Assembly: GCA_964393405.1 (NCBI GenBank)
Contig: CAYMTR010000020.1
Span: 1 to 52,074 of the forward strand
Origin: CAYMTR01 sp964393405
GTDB taxonomy: Bacteria > Bacteroidota > Bacteroidia > Bacteroidales > Prolixibacteraceae
Length of the DNA stretch: 52,074 nucleotides
Reading direction: 5' to 3'
Numbering within the stretch: position 1 is the stretch's first letter; each line of letters starts with the position of its first letter. Both the position numbers and the translations under genes were made by a program. Below the pieces are notes generated by a model. That model was not told where the DNA came from. It made no database searches and worked only from the letters and a program-made list of their open reading frames with translations. Positions 1-6,911 of this stretch are shown here, one piece after another.

Positions 1-419
1 ATGGCAATCAGTATGAAACTGAAATTATCAGCGTTGAAGATAATATTGCCGAAATTGAGATAAATGGGACTTCTTATAAAGTTGAACTTGAGAAGGAAAT
101 GAAAGCGATTAAAACCCCAAGGTTGGTTCGCACAACTGTTGCACCATCAACAGATATTCAACCGTCTATAGCTAAAACAAGCAGTCCTTCTGCTCCAAAA
201 GGAGCCGGAACTATTAAGTCACCACTTCCCGGAGTGATACTTGATGTTTTTGTTAGAGAGGGAGATACAGTAAAAATTGGGCAGAAGCTTTTAATGCTTG
301 AAGCAATGAAAATGGAAAACAATATTGAAGCTGACAAAGCCGGTAAGATTGTATCTATTGCAAAACAAAAAGGTGACAGCGTTATGGAGGGTGATATTCT
401 AATTGTAATAGGAGATTAG
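1..419 (+). CDS. Biotin carboxyl carrier subunit of a decarboxylase, 5' end outside window
   Basis: The reading frame is open from the first bases of the window, so the Met at 99 is internal and the N-terminus is missing. The C-terminal 70 or so residues form a biotinyl domain. It has the SPLPG turn and the EAMKMEN biotinylation motif, with the target lysine encoded at 309-311. Before it lies a Pro/Ser/Ala-rich linker typical of carriers that swing biotin between a carboxyltransferase and a membrane decarboxylase. The next gene, a sodium-pump beta subunit, starts 3 bp after the stop, so the two are surely co-transcribed. The matching carboxyltransferase is expected just upstream of the window. 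The family assignment is firm; which acid is decarboxylated cannot be read from this piece. Confidence 0.9.
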   Translation, partial: GNQYETEIISVEDNIAEIEINGTSYKVELEKEMKAIKTPRLVRTTVAPSTDIQPSIAKTSSPSAPKGAGTIKSPLPGVILDVFVREGDTVKIGQKLLMLEAMKMENNIEADKAGKIVSIAKQKGDSVMEGDILIVIGD

Positions 420-422
420 GTT

Positions 423-1577
423 ATGGGAAATTTCTTTGATTTCATTTTTGAACATCTGGGTCAATTCCTTCATTTTACTGCATTTGCCAATATGACTTTT
501 GGTCATATTATTATGATATGTATTGGTTTGATTTTTATTTATCTGGCTATTGCAAAGGAATTTGAACCCATGTTGCTGGTACCTATTGGTTTCGGTATAC
601 TAGTTGGTAATGTTGCATTCTCACCCGGTTATCAGATCGGTGTATATGAATCAGGCAGTGTTTTAAATTATCTGTATTTTGGTGTGCTTCAAGGGGTGTA
701 TCCGCCATTAATCTTTCTGGGGATTGGTGCAATGACAGATTTTTCTGCTTTGATTTCTAATCCTAAATTAATTCTTATTGGAGCCTCTGCTCAATTAGGT
801 ATATTTGGAGCGTATTGTTTGGCTTTGGCTTTAGGGTTTAGTCCGACAGAAGCAGGTGCTATTGGAATTATTGGTGGTGCCGATGGGCCAACTGCGATCT
901 TTATTTCATCTAAACTTGCCCCTGATCTTATGGGAGCCATAGCAATCGCAGCTTATTCATATATGGCATTAGTACCTGTTATTCAACCTCCAATAATGAA
1001 ATTGCTGACTTCTAAGAAAGAACGACTAATCAGAATGAAACCTCCTAGAGTCGTTTCTAAAACTGAAAAGGTTATTTTTGCTATTGCAGGTATGTTGCTT
1101 ACTACATTTATAGTTCCAAGCGGTCTTCCGTTGTTAGGGATGCTTTTCTTTGGTAATTTATTAAAGGAAAGTGGAGTAACCAAAAGGTTGGCAGATACAG
1201 CAAAGGGTCCTCTGATTGATATTGTAACGATACTTATCGGTTTGACTGTTGGAGCTTCAACACAGGCTACAACTTTCTTAACATGGAAGTCAATTATGAT
1301 ATTTGGTTTGGGTGCCGGGTCTTTTATTATTGCAACTTTTGGTGGTGTAATGTTCGTAAAATTTTTAAATCTGTTTTTAAAAGAAGGTAACAAAATTAAT
1401 CCTTTGATCGGTAATTCAGGGGTTTCAGCTGTTCCTGACGCTGCCCGTGTTTCTCAGGTAGTAGGTCAAGAATACGATAAGACAAACCATCTTCTAATGC
1501 ATGCAATGGGGCCTAACGTTGCCGGCGTTATTGGTTCTGCAGTTGCTGCAGGTATTTTATTAAGCTTTCTCGCTTAA
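423..1577 (+). CDS. Sodium-translocating decarboxylase beta subunit (OadB/MmdB/GcdB family), first copy
   Basis: This 384-residue polytopic inner-membrane protein decarboxylates carboxybiotin and pumps Na+ out of the cell. The family's key positions are present: the GGADGPT motif with Asp154 (Asp203 of Klebsiella OadB), and Asn326, Gly330, Ser335 and Arg342 at the spacing of OadB Asn373, Gly377, Ser382 and Arg389. Length is usual for the bacteroidetes/clostridial branch. It follows the biotin carrier by 3 bp and is the last gene of its operon; a hairpin terminator lies just downstream. A paralogue with the same motifs lies at 5445-6602, so the window holds two sodium-pump modules. Family call is secure, substrate of the complex is not. 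Confidence 0.93.
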   Translation: MGNFFDFIFEHLGQFLHFTAFANMTFGHIIMICIGLIFIYLAIAKEFEPMLLVPIGFGILVGNVAFSPGYQIGVYESGSVLNYLYFGVLQGVYPPLIFLGIGAMTDFSALISNPKLILIGASAQLGIFGAYCLALALGFSPTEAGAIGIIGGADGPTAIFISSKLAPDLMGAIAIAAYSYMALVPVIQPPIMKLLTSKKERLIRMKPPRVVSKTEKVIFAIAGMLLTTFIVPSGLPLLGMLFFGNLLKESGVTKRLADTAKGPLIDIVTILIGLTVGASTQATTFLTWKSIMIFGLGAGSFIIATFGGVMFVKFLNLFLKEGNKINPLIGNSGVSAVPDAARVSQVVGQEYDKTNHLLMHAMGPNVAGVIGSAVAAGILLSFLA

Positions 1578-1600
1578 TAGATCTGGTTTTAAAATATTCG

Positions 1601-1634
1601 AGGGTGTAACTGATTACTGTTGCACCCTTTTTTT
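1601..1634 (+). terminator. Rho-independent terminator after the first decarboxylase operon
   Basis: A 10-bp stem pairs 1601-1610 (agggtgtaac) with 1619-1628 (gttgcaccct), with one G-U wobble and an 8-nt loop. A run of T follows at once. It sits 24 bp after the beta-subunit stop codon. Confidence 0.8.
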
Positions 1635-1682
1635 ATTAAAAATTTCCCAACTTCTTATTTGTTATAAACTTTAATTGTTAAA

Positions 1683-1712
1683 TTGGAGTGCTTGTTACTA
1701 ATTGTATTTTTG
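1683..1712 (+). promoter_or_regulatory. Bacteroidota sigma-AB promoter upstream of the second decarboxylase operon
   Basis: TTG at 1683-1685 is followed after exactly 19 nt by TATTTTTG at 1705-1712. This matches the TTG-N19-21-TAnnTTTG consensus known for Bacteroides housekeeping promoters. Transcription from here would give a leader of about 210 nt. Confidence 0.6.
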
Positions 1713-1930
1713 TAACTTTATAGATACTTGTAATATTCATTGTCTTTCGTTGAATAAATAAATGATGAATTTTAAAAACTGAATTAATTTAAACTAAATT
1801 GACATGACTTCTTTCCATTCCAATTATATTTTATCACCTTGCATGACAATATATTTCAACCCTTAACATCTAAAATAACTTCGCAAATTAGTATTCAAAT
1901 TGAAAAAATAATCAATAAAATAACATAGTT

Positions 1931-3490
1931 ATGACAATGGAGGATAAAGTAAAGGAATTACTTGACCTTAGAAAACAAGCCCGATTGGGTGGAGGACAAA
2001 AACGTATTGATAAGCAACATAGCCAAAATAAATTGACTGCTAGGGAAAGGATCAATTTGCTTCTTGACGAAGGTAGCTTTGAAGAATTCGATATGTTTGT
2101 AACTCACAGGTGCACAAATTTTGGTCTGGAAAATGAATCGTACTTATCTGATGGTGTTGTTACCGGATATGGTACAATTGATGGAAGGACTGTTTATGTT
2201 TTTGCACAAGATTTTACTGTTTTTGGAGGCTCGTTATCTGAAACTTTTGCAAACAAGATTTGCAAGGTTATGGACAAGGCAATGAAAGTAGGAGCCCCGG
2301 TTATTGGAATTAACGATTCCGGTGGAGCCCGTATCCAGGAAGGTGTCAATAGTCTTGCCGGTTATGCTGAAATATTTCAAAGAAACATCATGGCTTCAGG
2401 GGTTATTCCTCAAATTTCTGCAATTTTTGGTCCCTGTGCCGGTGGCGCAGTATATTCACCTGCATTGACCGATTTTATTCTTATGTCGAAAAAATCGAGC
2501 TACATGTTCCTTACTGGTCCCAAAGTTGTAAAAGCAGTTACCGGAGAGGATGTTACTCAGGAACAACTTGGTGGTGCTACAGTTCATGCAACTAAATCAA
2601 GTGTTGCTCATTTGACAGCCGATTCAGAAGAAGAGGGGCTCTTGAAGATCAGAAAACTGTTTAGCTACCTTCCTTCTAATAATATGGAAGAAGCTCCTGT
2701 CAGGGAATGTGGAGATAACATCCATAGAATGGAAGATATTCTTAATTCTATAATTCCGGATAACCCAAATAAACCCTATGATATTAAAGATGTTATTCAT
2801 TCAATTGTTGACTACGGAGAATTTTTTGAGATTCATGAAGCCTATGCTCCAAATATTGTAGTCGGATTTTCCAGGTTTAACGGAAGGGTTGTTGGCATTG
2901 TAGCTAATAATCCAAAATTTCTTGCCGGAGTTCTCGATAGTAACTCTTCAAGAAAAGGTGCCAGGTTTGTTAGATTTTGTGATGCGTTCAATATTCCAAT
3001 TCTTACACTTGAAGATGTTCCTGGTTTCCTTCCAGGCACAAATCAAGAATATAACGGTATTATCATTCACGGGGCAAAATTATTGTTTGCTTTTGGTGAA
3101 GCCACGGTTCCAAAAATTACAGTTATTCTTAGAAAAGCATATGGCGGAGCATATTGCGTAATGAGCTCAAAGCATTTGCGGGGTGATGTGAATTATGCTT
3201 GGCCTACAGCAGAAATTGCTGTTATGGGTCCCAAAGGTGCAATTGAAGTTTTAATGAACAAGGAAATATCTGCAATTGAAAATCCTGAAGAGAAAAATGC
3301 GTTTATTTCTGAGCAGGAAGGTGTTTATAGAGATACTTTCGCTAATCCTTATGTAGCAGCCAAATATGGCTATATTGATGAAGTGATTGAACCAAGGAAT
3401 ACTCGCTATAGAATTATTCGTGCGCTAGAGTCACTAGTTAACAAGAGAGATTCAAACCCACCAAAGAAGCATTCAAATATGCCGTTATGA
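1931..3490 (+). CDS. mmdA: Acyl-CoA carboxyltransferase, methylmalonyl-CoA decarboxylase alpha subunit
   Basis: This 519-residue protein is the cytoplasmic carboxyltransferase that moves CO2 from an acyl-CoA, most likely (S)-methylmalonyl-CoA, to biotin. Length and layout are those of propionyl-CoA carboxylase beta / MmdA proteins. Two crotonase-like halves are visible, with the oxyanion-hole glycines in SGGARIQEG near residue 135, the CAGGAVYSP segment, and KAYGGAYCVM in the second half. Two in-frame Met codons lie two residues apart; the first is used here. It heads an operon with a gamma-like piece, biotin carrier, TerC, beta subunit and a small membrane subunit, which argues for a Na+-pumping decarboxylase rather than an ATP-dependent carboxylase, since no biotin carboxylase gene is seen. 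Substrate specificity is inferred from family and context. Confidence 0.9.
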   Translation: MTMEDKVKELLDLRKQARLGGGQKRIDKQHSQNKLTARERINLLLDEGSFEEFDMFVTHRCTNFGLENESYLSDGVVTGYGTIDGRTVYVFAQDFTVFGGSLSETFANKICKVMDKAMKVGAPVIGINDSGGARIQEGVNSLAGYAEIFQRNIMASGVIPQISAIFGPCAGGAVYSPALTDFILMSKKSSYMFLTGPKVVKAVTGEDVTQEQLGGATVHATKSSVAHLTADSEEEGLLKIRKLFSYLPSNNMEEAPVRECGDNIHRMEDILNSIIPDNPNKPYDIKDVIHSIVDYGEFFEIHEAYAPNIVVGFSRFNGRVVGIVANNPKFLAGVLDSNSSRKGARFVRFCDAFNIPILTLEDVPGFLPGTNQEYNGIIIHGAKLLFAFGEATVPKITVILRKAYGGAYCVMSSKHLRGDVNYAWPTAEIAVMGPKGAIEVLMNKEISAIENPEEKNAFISEQEGVYRDTFANPYVAAKYGYIDEVIEPRNTRYRIIRALESLVNKRDSNPPKKHSNMPL

Positions 3491-3816
3491 GAAATTATTT
3501 TTTTAAAAAATCTGCTGACAATTCCGGGAAGGAGTTGACAAATAAGCTGGCACTAACGGCTTTGAAATATTATCTCGAAGAAAGAGATAGGAAACTGGAG
3601 CTAATTGCGATTTCAGCCTTGGCAATGTTCTTAAATTCTAAACAGCACAAAAACTCTGCAGTTATTATAGCTCAGGCTGCACTTGCATTACACCTCTTTA
3701 ATGATCCCGATTCTTTGCAGAGACCAATGCAAACTTATAAATCGGTTACTCCAGTTAACTCTGCATGGGGAAATAAGTATTTTATGATGAGACAATTACC
3801 AGTTAGAAAATTTTAA
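3487..3816 (+). CDS. OadG-like cytoplasmic domain without membrane anchor (putative gamma/delta subunit piece)
   Basis: This 109-residue protein begins inside the mmdA stop (ATGA overlap), a sign of translational coupling. Residues about 37-70 form two helices rich in Ala, Ile and Leu. The C-terminus has an NSAWGNKYFMMR segment. As I remember them, bacteroidetes OadG-type subunits end in a helical EVIAAIAMALH-like region followed by YSPWSSKIYGLR-like residues, and this protein resembles that tail. What is missing is the N-terminal membrane span found in those proteins; a single-span protein sits at the far end of this operon instead. I infer that this is the soluble half of a split gamma subunit. 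Without a profile search it could also be an unrelated assembly factor. Confidence 0.6.
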   Translation: MRNYFFKKSADNSGKELTNKLALTALKYYLEERDRKLELIAISALAMFLNSKQHKNSAVIIAQAALALHLFNDPDSLQRPMQTYKSVTPVNSAWGNKYFMMRQLPVRKF

Positions 3817-3829
3817 AATAAAATTCAAA

Positions 3830-4300
3830 ATGAAAAAATACATCTTTAACGTAGACAATCAGGATTATAACGTTGAAATTTTAAGCATTGAAAACGGATA
3901 CGCACAAGTAAGTGTGAATAACGAGATTGTCAACATAAAAATTAAACAAGGAGAATCAAACTTCAACCCGACTGCAGTTGTTGAAAGCATTCCAGCTTCT
4001 GTAACTTCAGTGAAAATTGAAGCTCCAAGTGAAGTAGTTGAGTTTGCCCCTGTTGCTCAGCAATCGAACCAGAATGCAAAAGTTGTTTCATATTTAAAAT
4101 CTCCTCTACCCGGAATTTTAGTAGCTCTAAAAGTAAAGGTTGGTGACAAAGTTAAAGTTAACGACGACCTATTAGTGTTGGATGCGATGAAAATGGAGAA
4201 CAATGTTACTTCTGAATGTGATGGTACCGTACTTGCAATTAAAGCAAATATTGGACAGGCAGTTATGCAGGATGATATTCTAATTGAATTCGGGGCTTAA
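3830..4300 (+). CDS. mmdC: Biotin carboxyl carrier protein of methylmalonyl-CoA decarboxylase
   Basis: This 156-residue protein has three parts. Residues 1-45 form a small beta-rich domain. Residues 46-85 are a Pro/Ala/Val linker. Residues 86-156 are a biotinyl domain with SPLPG and LDAMKMEN, where Lys121 is the predicted biotinylation site. Unlike the carrier at the start of the window its N-terminus is complete, and the two are clearly paralogous. It carries carboxybiotin from the carboxyltransferase (1931-3490) to the membrane beta subunit. It lies 13 bp after the gamma-like gene and 12 bp before the TerC gene. Identification is secure from the biotin motif and operon. Confidence 0.92.
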   Translation: MKKYIFNVDNQDYNVEILSIENGYAQVSVNNEIVNIKIKQGESNFNPTAVVESIPASVTSVKIEAPSEVVEFAPVAQQSNQNAKVVSYLKSPLPGILVALKVKVGDKVKVNDDLLVLDAMKMENNVTSECDGTVLAIKANIGQAVMQDDILIEFGA

Positions 4301-4312
4301 TGTTTCGATAAA

Positions 4313-5434
4313 ATGAACTTAAATCTACGTTTGGTTTTTTGGCTGTCGTTCGTTGTCTTATACATTGTTGTATTTGCAATAGATATGTATGCCACTGGTC
4401 GTAGGGGAGGTACGCTTTCTGTTAAAACTGCTCTTAAATGGACAGGTTTGTGGATTTCTTTGGCAATCATTTATGGTTTGGCGATTTTGCTTTTTTATCC
4501 ACAGAATGAAGGATTTGACTCTTCTATAACTACACGAAGTGTGATGTTCAGCAAGTTTATTGCCGGCTATTTTACAGAGTATTCTCTTTCTGTCGATAAT
4601 TTGTTCGTTTTTATTATGATTTTCTCGCTTATGGGTGTAAGTGAGAAAAACCAACCCCGACTTTTGAAATTGGGTATTTTGTTGTCGATTGTCCTGAGGA
4701 TACTATTTATCATGGTTGGTATGAGCCTTGTTCAAAAGTTTAGCTGGATTATATTCATTTTTGGTGCTATCTTACTTTGGACTGCAATTAAAATGGCTTT
4801 TACTAAACAAGATGGTCAGATTGATCCTAAAAGTAATTTCCTATACAAAATAGGGTCAAAGTTTTTTCCTGTCGACCCAGACCTCGATACTCCACATTTT
4901 TTTTCCAAGATAGATGGTAAGAGGTATATTACTATGTTTATGCTGGTATTTCTGGTAATTGGCTCTACTGATGTTTTGTTCGCAGTTGATTCAATCCCAG
5001 CAATAATTGGAGTCATTTCTGACGGTGCAAGTAATGTATTAACGGCGGGAGAAGAAAATTTCATTGCGATCACTTCTAATGTGTTTGCAGTAATGGGGCT
5101 TGTTTCTTTGTTTTTTGCTTTGAAAGGAATTATGGGATTATTCCGTTATCTCAAGCAAGGAGTAAGCTTTATTCTCTTTTTTATTGCCTTTAAAATGCTT
5201 TTCTCTTGGTGGGAACCGGTTGAACATTTATTTAAGAATAATCCGTGGATATCTCTTACTGTAATTATCGGAACATTACTGCTCTCAATTATTCTTTCTG
5301 TAGTTATTAAAGAGAAAGAAGAAATTGATGAAGACCATTCCGAAATAGGATTACTTAAGGCGGAGATTGAAATGATAAAATCAGAAGTGCGAGAAATAAA
5401 ATTATTGCTCGAAGAGTTAAGAAAAAACAAATAA
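4313..5434 (+). CDS. TerC/Alx family integral membrane protein inside the decarboxylase operon
   Basis: This 373-residue protein has eight or nine hydrophobic segments. It carries the two TerC hallmark acidic motifs: EYSLSVDNLFVF near residue 92 and STDVLFAVDSIPAI near residue 220, whose Asp residues are proposed to bind metal. Family members include TerC (tellurite resistance) and Alx/MneA, linked to Mn2+ export. The last 40 or so residues are charged and heptad-like, predicting a cytoplasmic coiled coil. Spacing is 12 bp from the biotin carrier and 10 bp to the beta subunit, so it is a true operon member rather than a neighbour. Why a TerC protein is made together with a Na+ pump is unknown; metal supply to, or ion balance around, the complex is speculation. 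Confidence 0.9.
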   Translation: MNLNLRLVFWLSFVVLYIVVFAIDMYATGRRGGTLSVKTALKWTGLWISLAIIYGLAILLFYPQNEGFDSSITTRSVMFSKFIAGYFTEYSLSVDNLFVFIMIFSLMGVSEKNQPRLLKLGILLSIVLRILFIMVGMSLVQKFSWIIFIFGAILLWTAIKMAFTKQDGQIDPKSNFLYKIGSKFFPVDPDLDTPHFFSKIDGKRYITMFMLVFLVIGSTDVLFAVDSIPAIIGVISDGASNVLTAGEENFIAITSNVFAVMGLVSLFFALKGIMGLFRYLKQGVSFILFFIAFKMLFSWWEPVEHLFKNNPWISLTVIIGTLLLSIILSVVIKEKEEIDEDHSEIGLLKAEIEMIKSEVREIKLLLEELRKNK

Positions 5435-5444
5435 AATCTAAAAT

Positions 5445-6602
5445 ATGAACTTAGAATTTAGTCAACTTTTCCCGGCTATTGCCGGATTTACATGGCAGCA
5501 CTTTGTTATGCTTGCCGTTGGTGGAATTTTGATATATTTGGCTATTGCAAAAGAATTCGAACCTACCTTGCTCTTGCCAATGGGTTTTGGAGCTATACTT
5601 GTCAATATTCCATGGTCTTCTGCTTTGGCTATTGCCGGGCCCCATGGAATTGAACCTGGGGTGCTTCAGGTATTTTTTCAGGCAGGCATTATGACTGAGA
5701 TTTTCCCATTGCTTATTTTTATTGCAATAGGGGCAATGATCGATTTCTCTCCTTTATTTAGAAATCCTCTTCTGCTTCTTTTTGGAGCCGCTGCTCAGTT
5801 TGGAATATTCGCTACAATGATTATTGCAACTCTAATGGGTTATGACCTTAAAGAAGCTGCTTCTATCGGAATTATTGGTGCAGCTGACGGTCCAACATCA
5901 ATTTTTGTTTCAAGCCTGTTCGCTAAGAACCTGATGGGGCCAATTTCAGTTGCTGCTTATTCTTATATGGCACTTGTTCCAATCATTCAACCTCCAATTA
6001 TTAGAGCTCTTACTTCTAAAAAAGAAAGATTGATCAGAATGGACAAGTTTGGTGATAATAATAAGAGAATCTCTAAAGTGGCTTTGATATTATTCCCTAT
6101 TTCAGTTACTGTTATTGCCGGATTAATAGCTCCCGTTTCTCTTGCTCTTATCGGATTCCTGATGTTTGGTAACCTGATTAGGGAATGTGGCGTTTTAAAT
6201 AAACTTAACTTAGCTGCTCAAAATGAATTGGCAAGCCTTGTAACCATACTCTTAGGTATAACTATCGCTTCTACAATGACAGCAGAAAGGTTTGTTACTG
6301 TCGATACAGTCAAAATTATCGGACTTGGTTTAATGGCATTTGTATTTGATACTTTTGGCGGTGTGGTTTTTGCAAAGCTCATGAATGTATTCTTGCCTGA
6401 AGGAAAGAAAATTAATCCTATGATTGGTGCATGCGGTATTTCTGCTTTTCCAATGTCTGCTCGTGTTGTTCATGCAATGGGGCAAAAAGAAGATAAACGC
6501 AACTTTCTTCTTATGCCTGCTATCAGTGTTAATGTTGGAGGACAAATAGGATCAGTTGTTGCAGGTGGTCTTATCCTGGCTTTAATTCCATTATTCTTTT
6601 AA
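5445..6602 (+). CDS. mmdB: Sodium-translocating decarboxylase beta subunit, second copy
   Basis: This 385-residue polytopic membrane protein is paralogous to the product at 423-1577. Shared segments include the N-terminal YLAIAKEFEP, AAYSYMALVP and LTSKKERLIRM. Functional positions are kept: the GAADGPT motif with Asp148, and Asn324, Gly328, Ser333 and Arg340, which align with OadB Asn373, Gly377, Ser382 and Arg389. It should catalyse decarboxylation of carboxybiotin coupled to export of Na+. The next gene, a single-span small subunit, follows after 14 bp. The two beta subunits differ around the last motif (NSGVSAVPDAAR against ACGISAFPMSAR), suggesting they serve different complexes. Confidence 0.93.
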   Translation: MNLEFSQLFPAIAGFTWQHFVMLAVGGILIYLAIAKEFEPTLLLPMGFGAILVNIPWSSALAIAGPHGIEPGVLQVFFQAGIMTEIFPLLIFIAIGAMIDFSPLFRNPLLLLFGAAAQFGIFATMIIATLMGYDLKEAASIGIIGAADGPTSIFVSSLFAKNLMGPISVAAYSYMALVPIIQPPIIRALTSKKERLIRMDKFGDNNKRISKVALILFPISVTVIAGLIAPVSLALIGFLMFGNLIRECGVLNKLNLAAQNELASLVTILLGITIASTMTAERFVTVDTVKIIGLGLMAFVFDTFGGVVFAKLMNVFLPEGKKINPMIGACGISAFPMSARVVHAMGQKEDKRNFLLMPAISVNVGGQIGSVVAGGLILALIPLFF

Positions 6603-6604
6603 AA

Positions 6605-6611
6605 AAGGAGG
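6605..6611 (+). promoter_or_regulatory. Strong Shine-Dalgarno site of the small membrane subunit
   Basis: AAGGAGG lies five bases before the ATG at 6617. Most genes in this window have no recognisable Shine-Dalgarno site, so this one stands out and fixes the start. Confidence 0.7.
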
Positions 6612-6616
6612 TTATT

Positions 6617-6859
6617 ATGCAAGACTCAGTTAATCATATCGAAGTTGTCAGTGCTGATACAGCTCAACTAATACAAAATAGTGATTTGGCTAATACTTCT
6701 ATTACTGTATCGGAAGTAAAGCGTGATAGTTCAAAAGATGTTTCATCTGCTGTATATGTAACCGGTATTTCTATGGTTGCAATATTTATTTTCATGTTTC
6801 TTTTCTTTCTTGTAATAAAAGCTATTGATAGATTTTTTCCGTGGAAAGCTCCACAATAA
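6617..6859 (+). CDS. Small single-span membrane protein, putative OadG-like gamma subunit anchor
   Basis: This 80-residue protein has a polar N-terminal 45 residues, one strong transmembrane helix at about 48-69, and a short basic/aromatic end (KAIDRFFPWKAP). This resembles the anchor region of OadG/MmdD gamma-delta subunits, which hold the carboxyltransferase to the beta subunit. The usual soluble part after the helix is absent, but a matching soluble piece is encoded at 3487-3816 in the same operon. Unusually for this phylum it has a perfect Shine-Dalgarno sequence, AAGGAGG at 6605-6611, five bases before the ATG, which suggests high expression. A bidirectional terminator follows. Membrane topology is firm; the gamma-subunit role is inferred from position. 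Confidence 0.65.
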   Translation: MQDSVNHIEVVSADTAQLIQNSDLANTSITVSEVKRDSSKDVSSAVYVTGISMVAIFIFMFLFFLVIKAIDRFFPWKAPQ

Positions 6860-6871
6860 TGAACAATTTAT

Positions 6872-6911
6872 AAAAACAAAAGGCTGCTTTATTAGGCAGC
6901 CTTTTGTTTTT
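6872..6911. terminator. Bidirectional rho-independent terminator
   Basis: A perfect 16-bp stem pairs 6872-6887 with 6896-6911 around an 8-nt loop. It has A-rich and T-rich flanks on both sides, so it can work in either direction. It lies between the convergent decarboxylase operon and the hydrolase gene; the hydrolase stop codon overlaps the stem edge. Confidence 0.85.

Larger units (their letters stand above)
1578..1930. other. Intergenic region between the two decarboxylase operons
   Basis: This is 353 bp without a convincing gene. It holds a rho-independent terminator for the upstream operon (1601-1634) and a Bacteroidota-type promoter (1683-1712). About 210 nt of AT-rich leader then runs up to the carboxyltransferase start. 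I saw no clear riboswitch fold or repeat in the leader. Confidence 0.6.

Noticed and set aside
983..1393. Antisense open frame within the first beta-subunit gene (136 codons)
   Set aside because: It is a shadow of a strongly conserved gene on the other strand, and its translation has no recognisable features.
1931..3490. ATP-dependent propionyl-CoA carboxylase beta subunit
   Set aside because: The operon has no biotin carboxylase but has a Na+-pump beta subunit, so a decarboxylase is the better reading.
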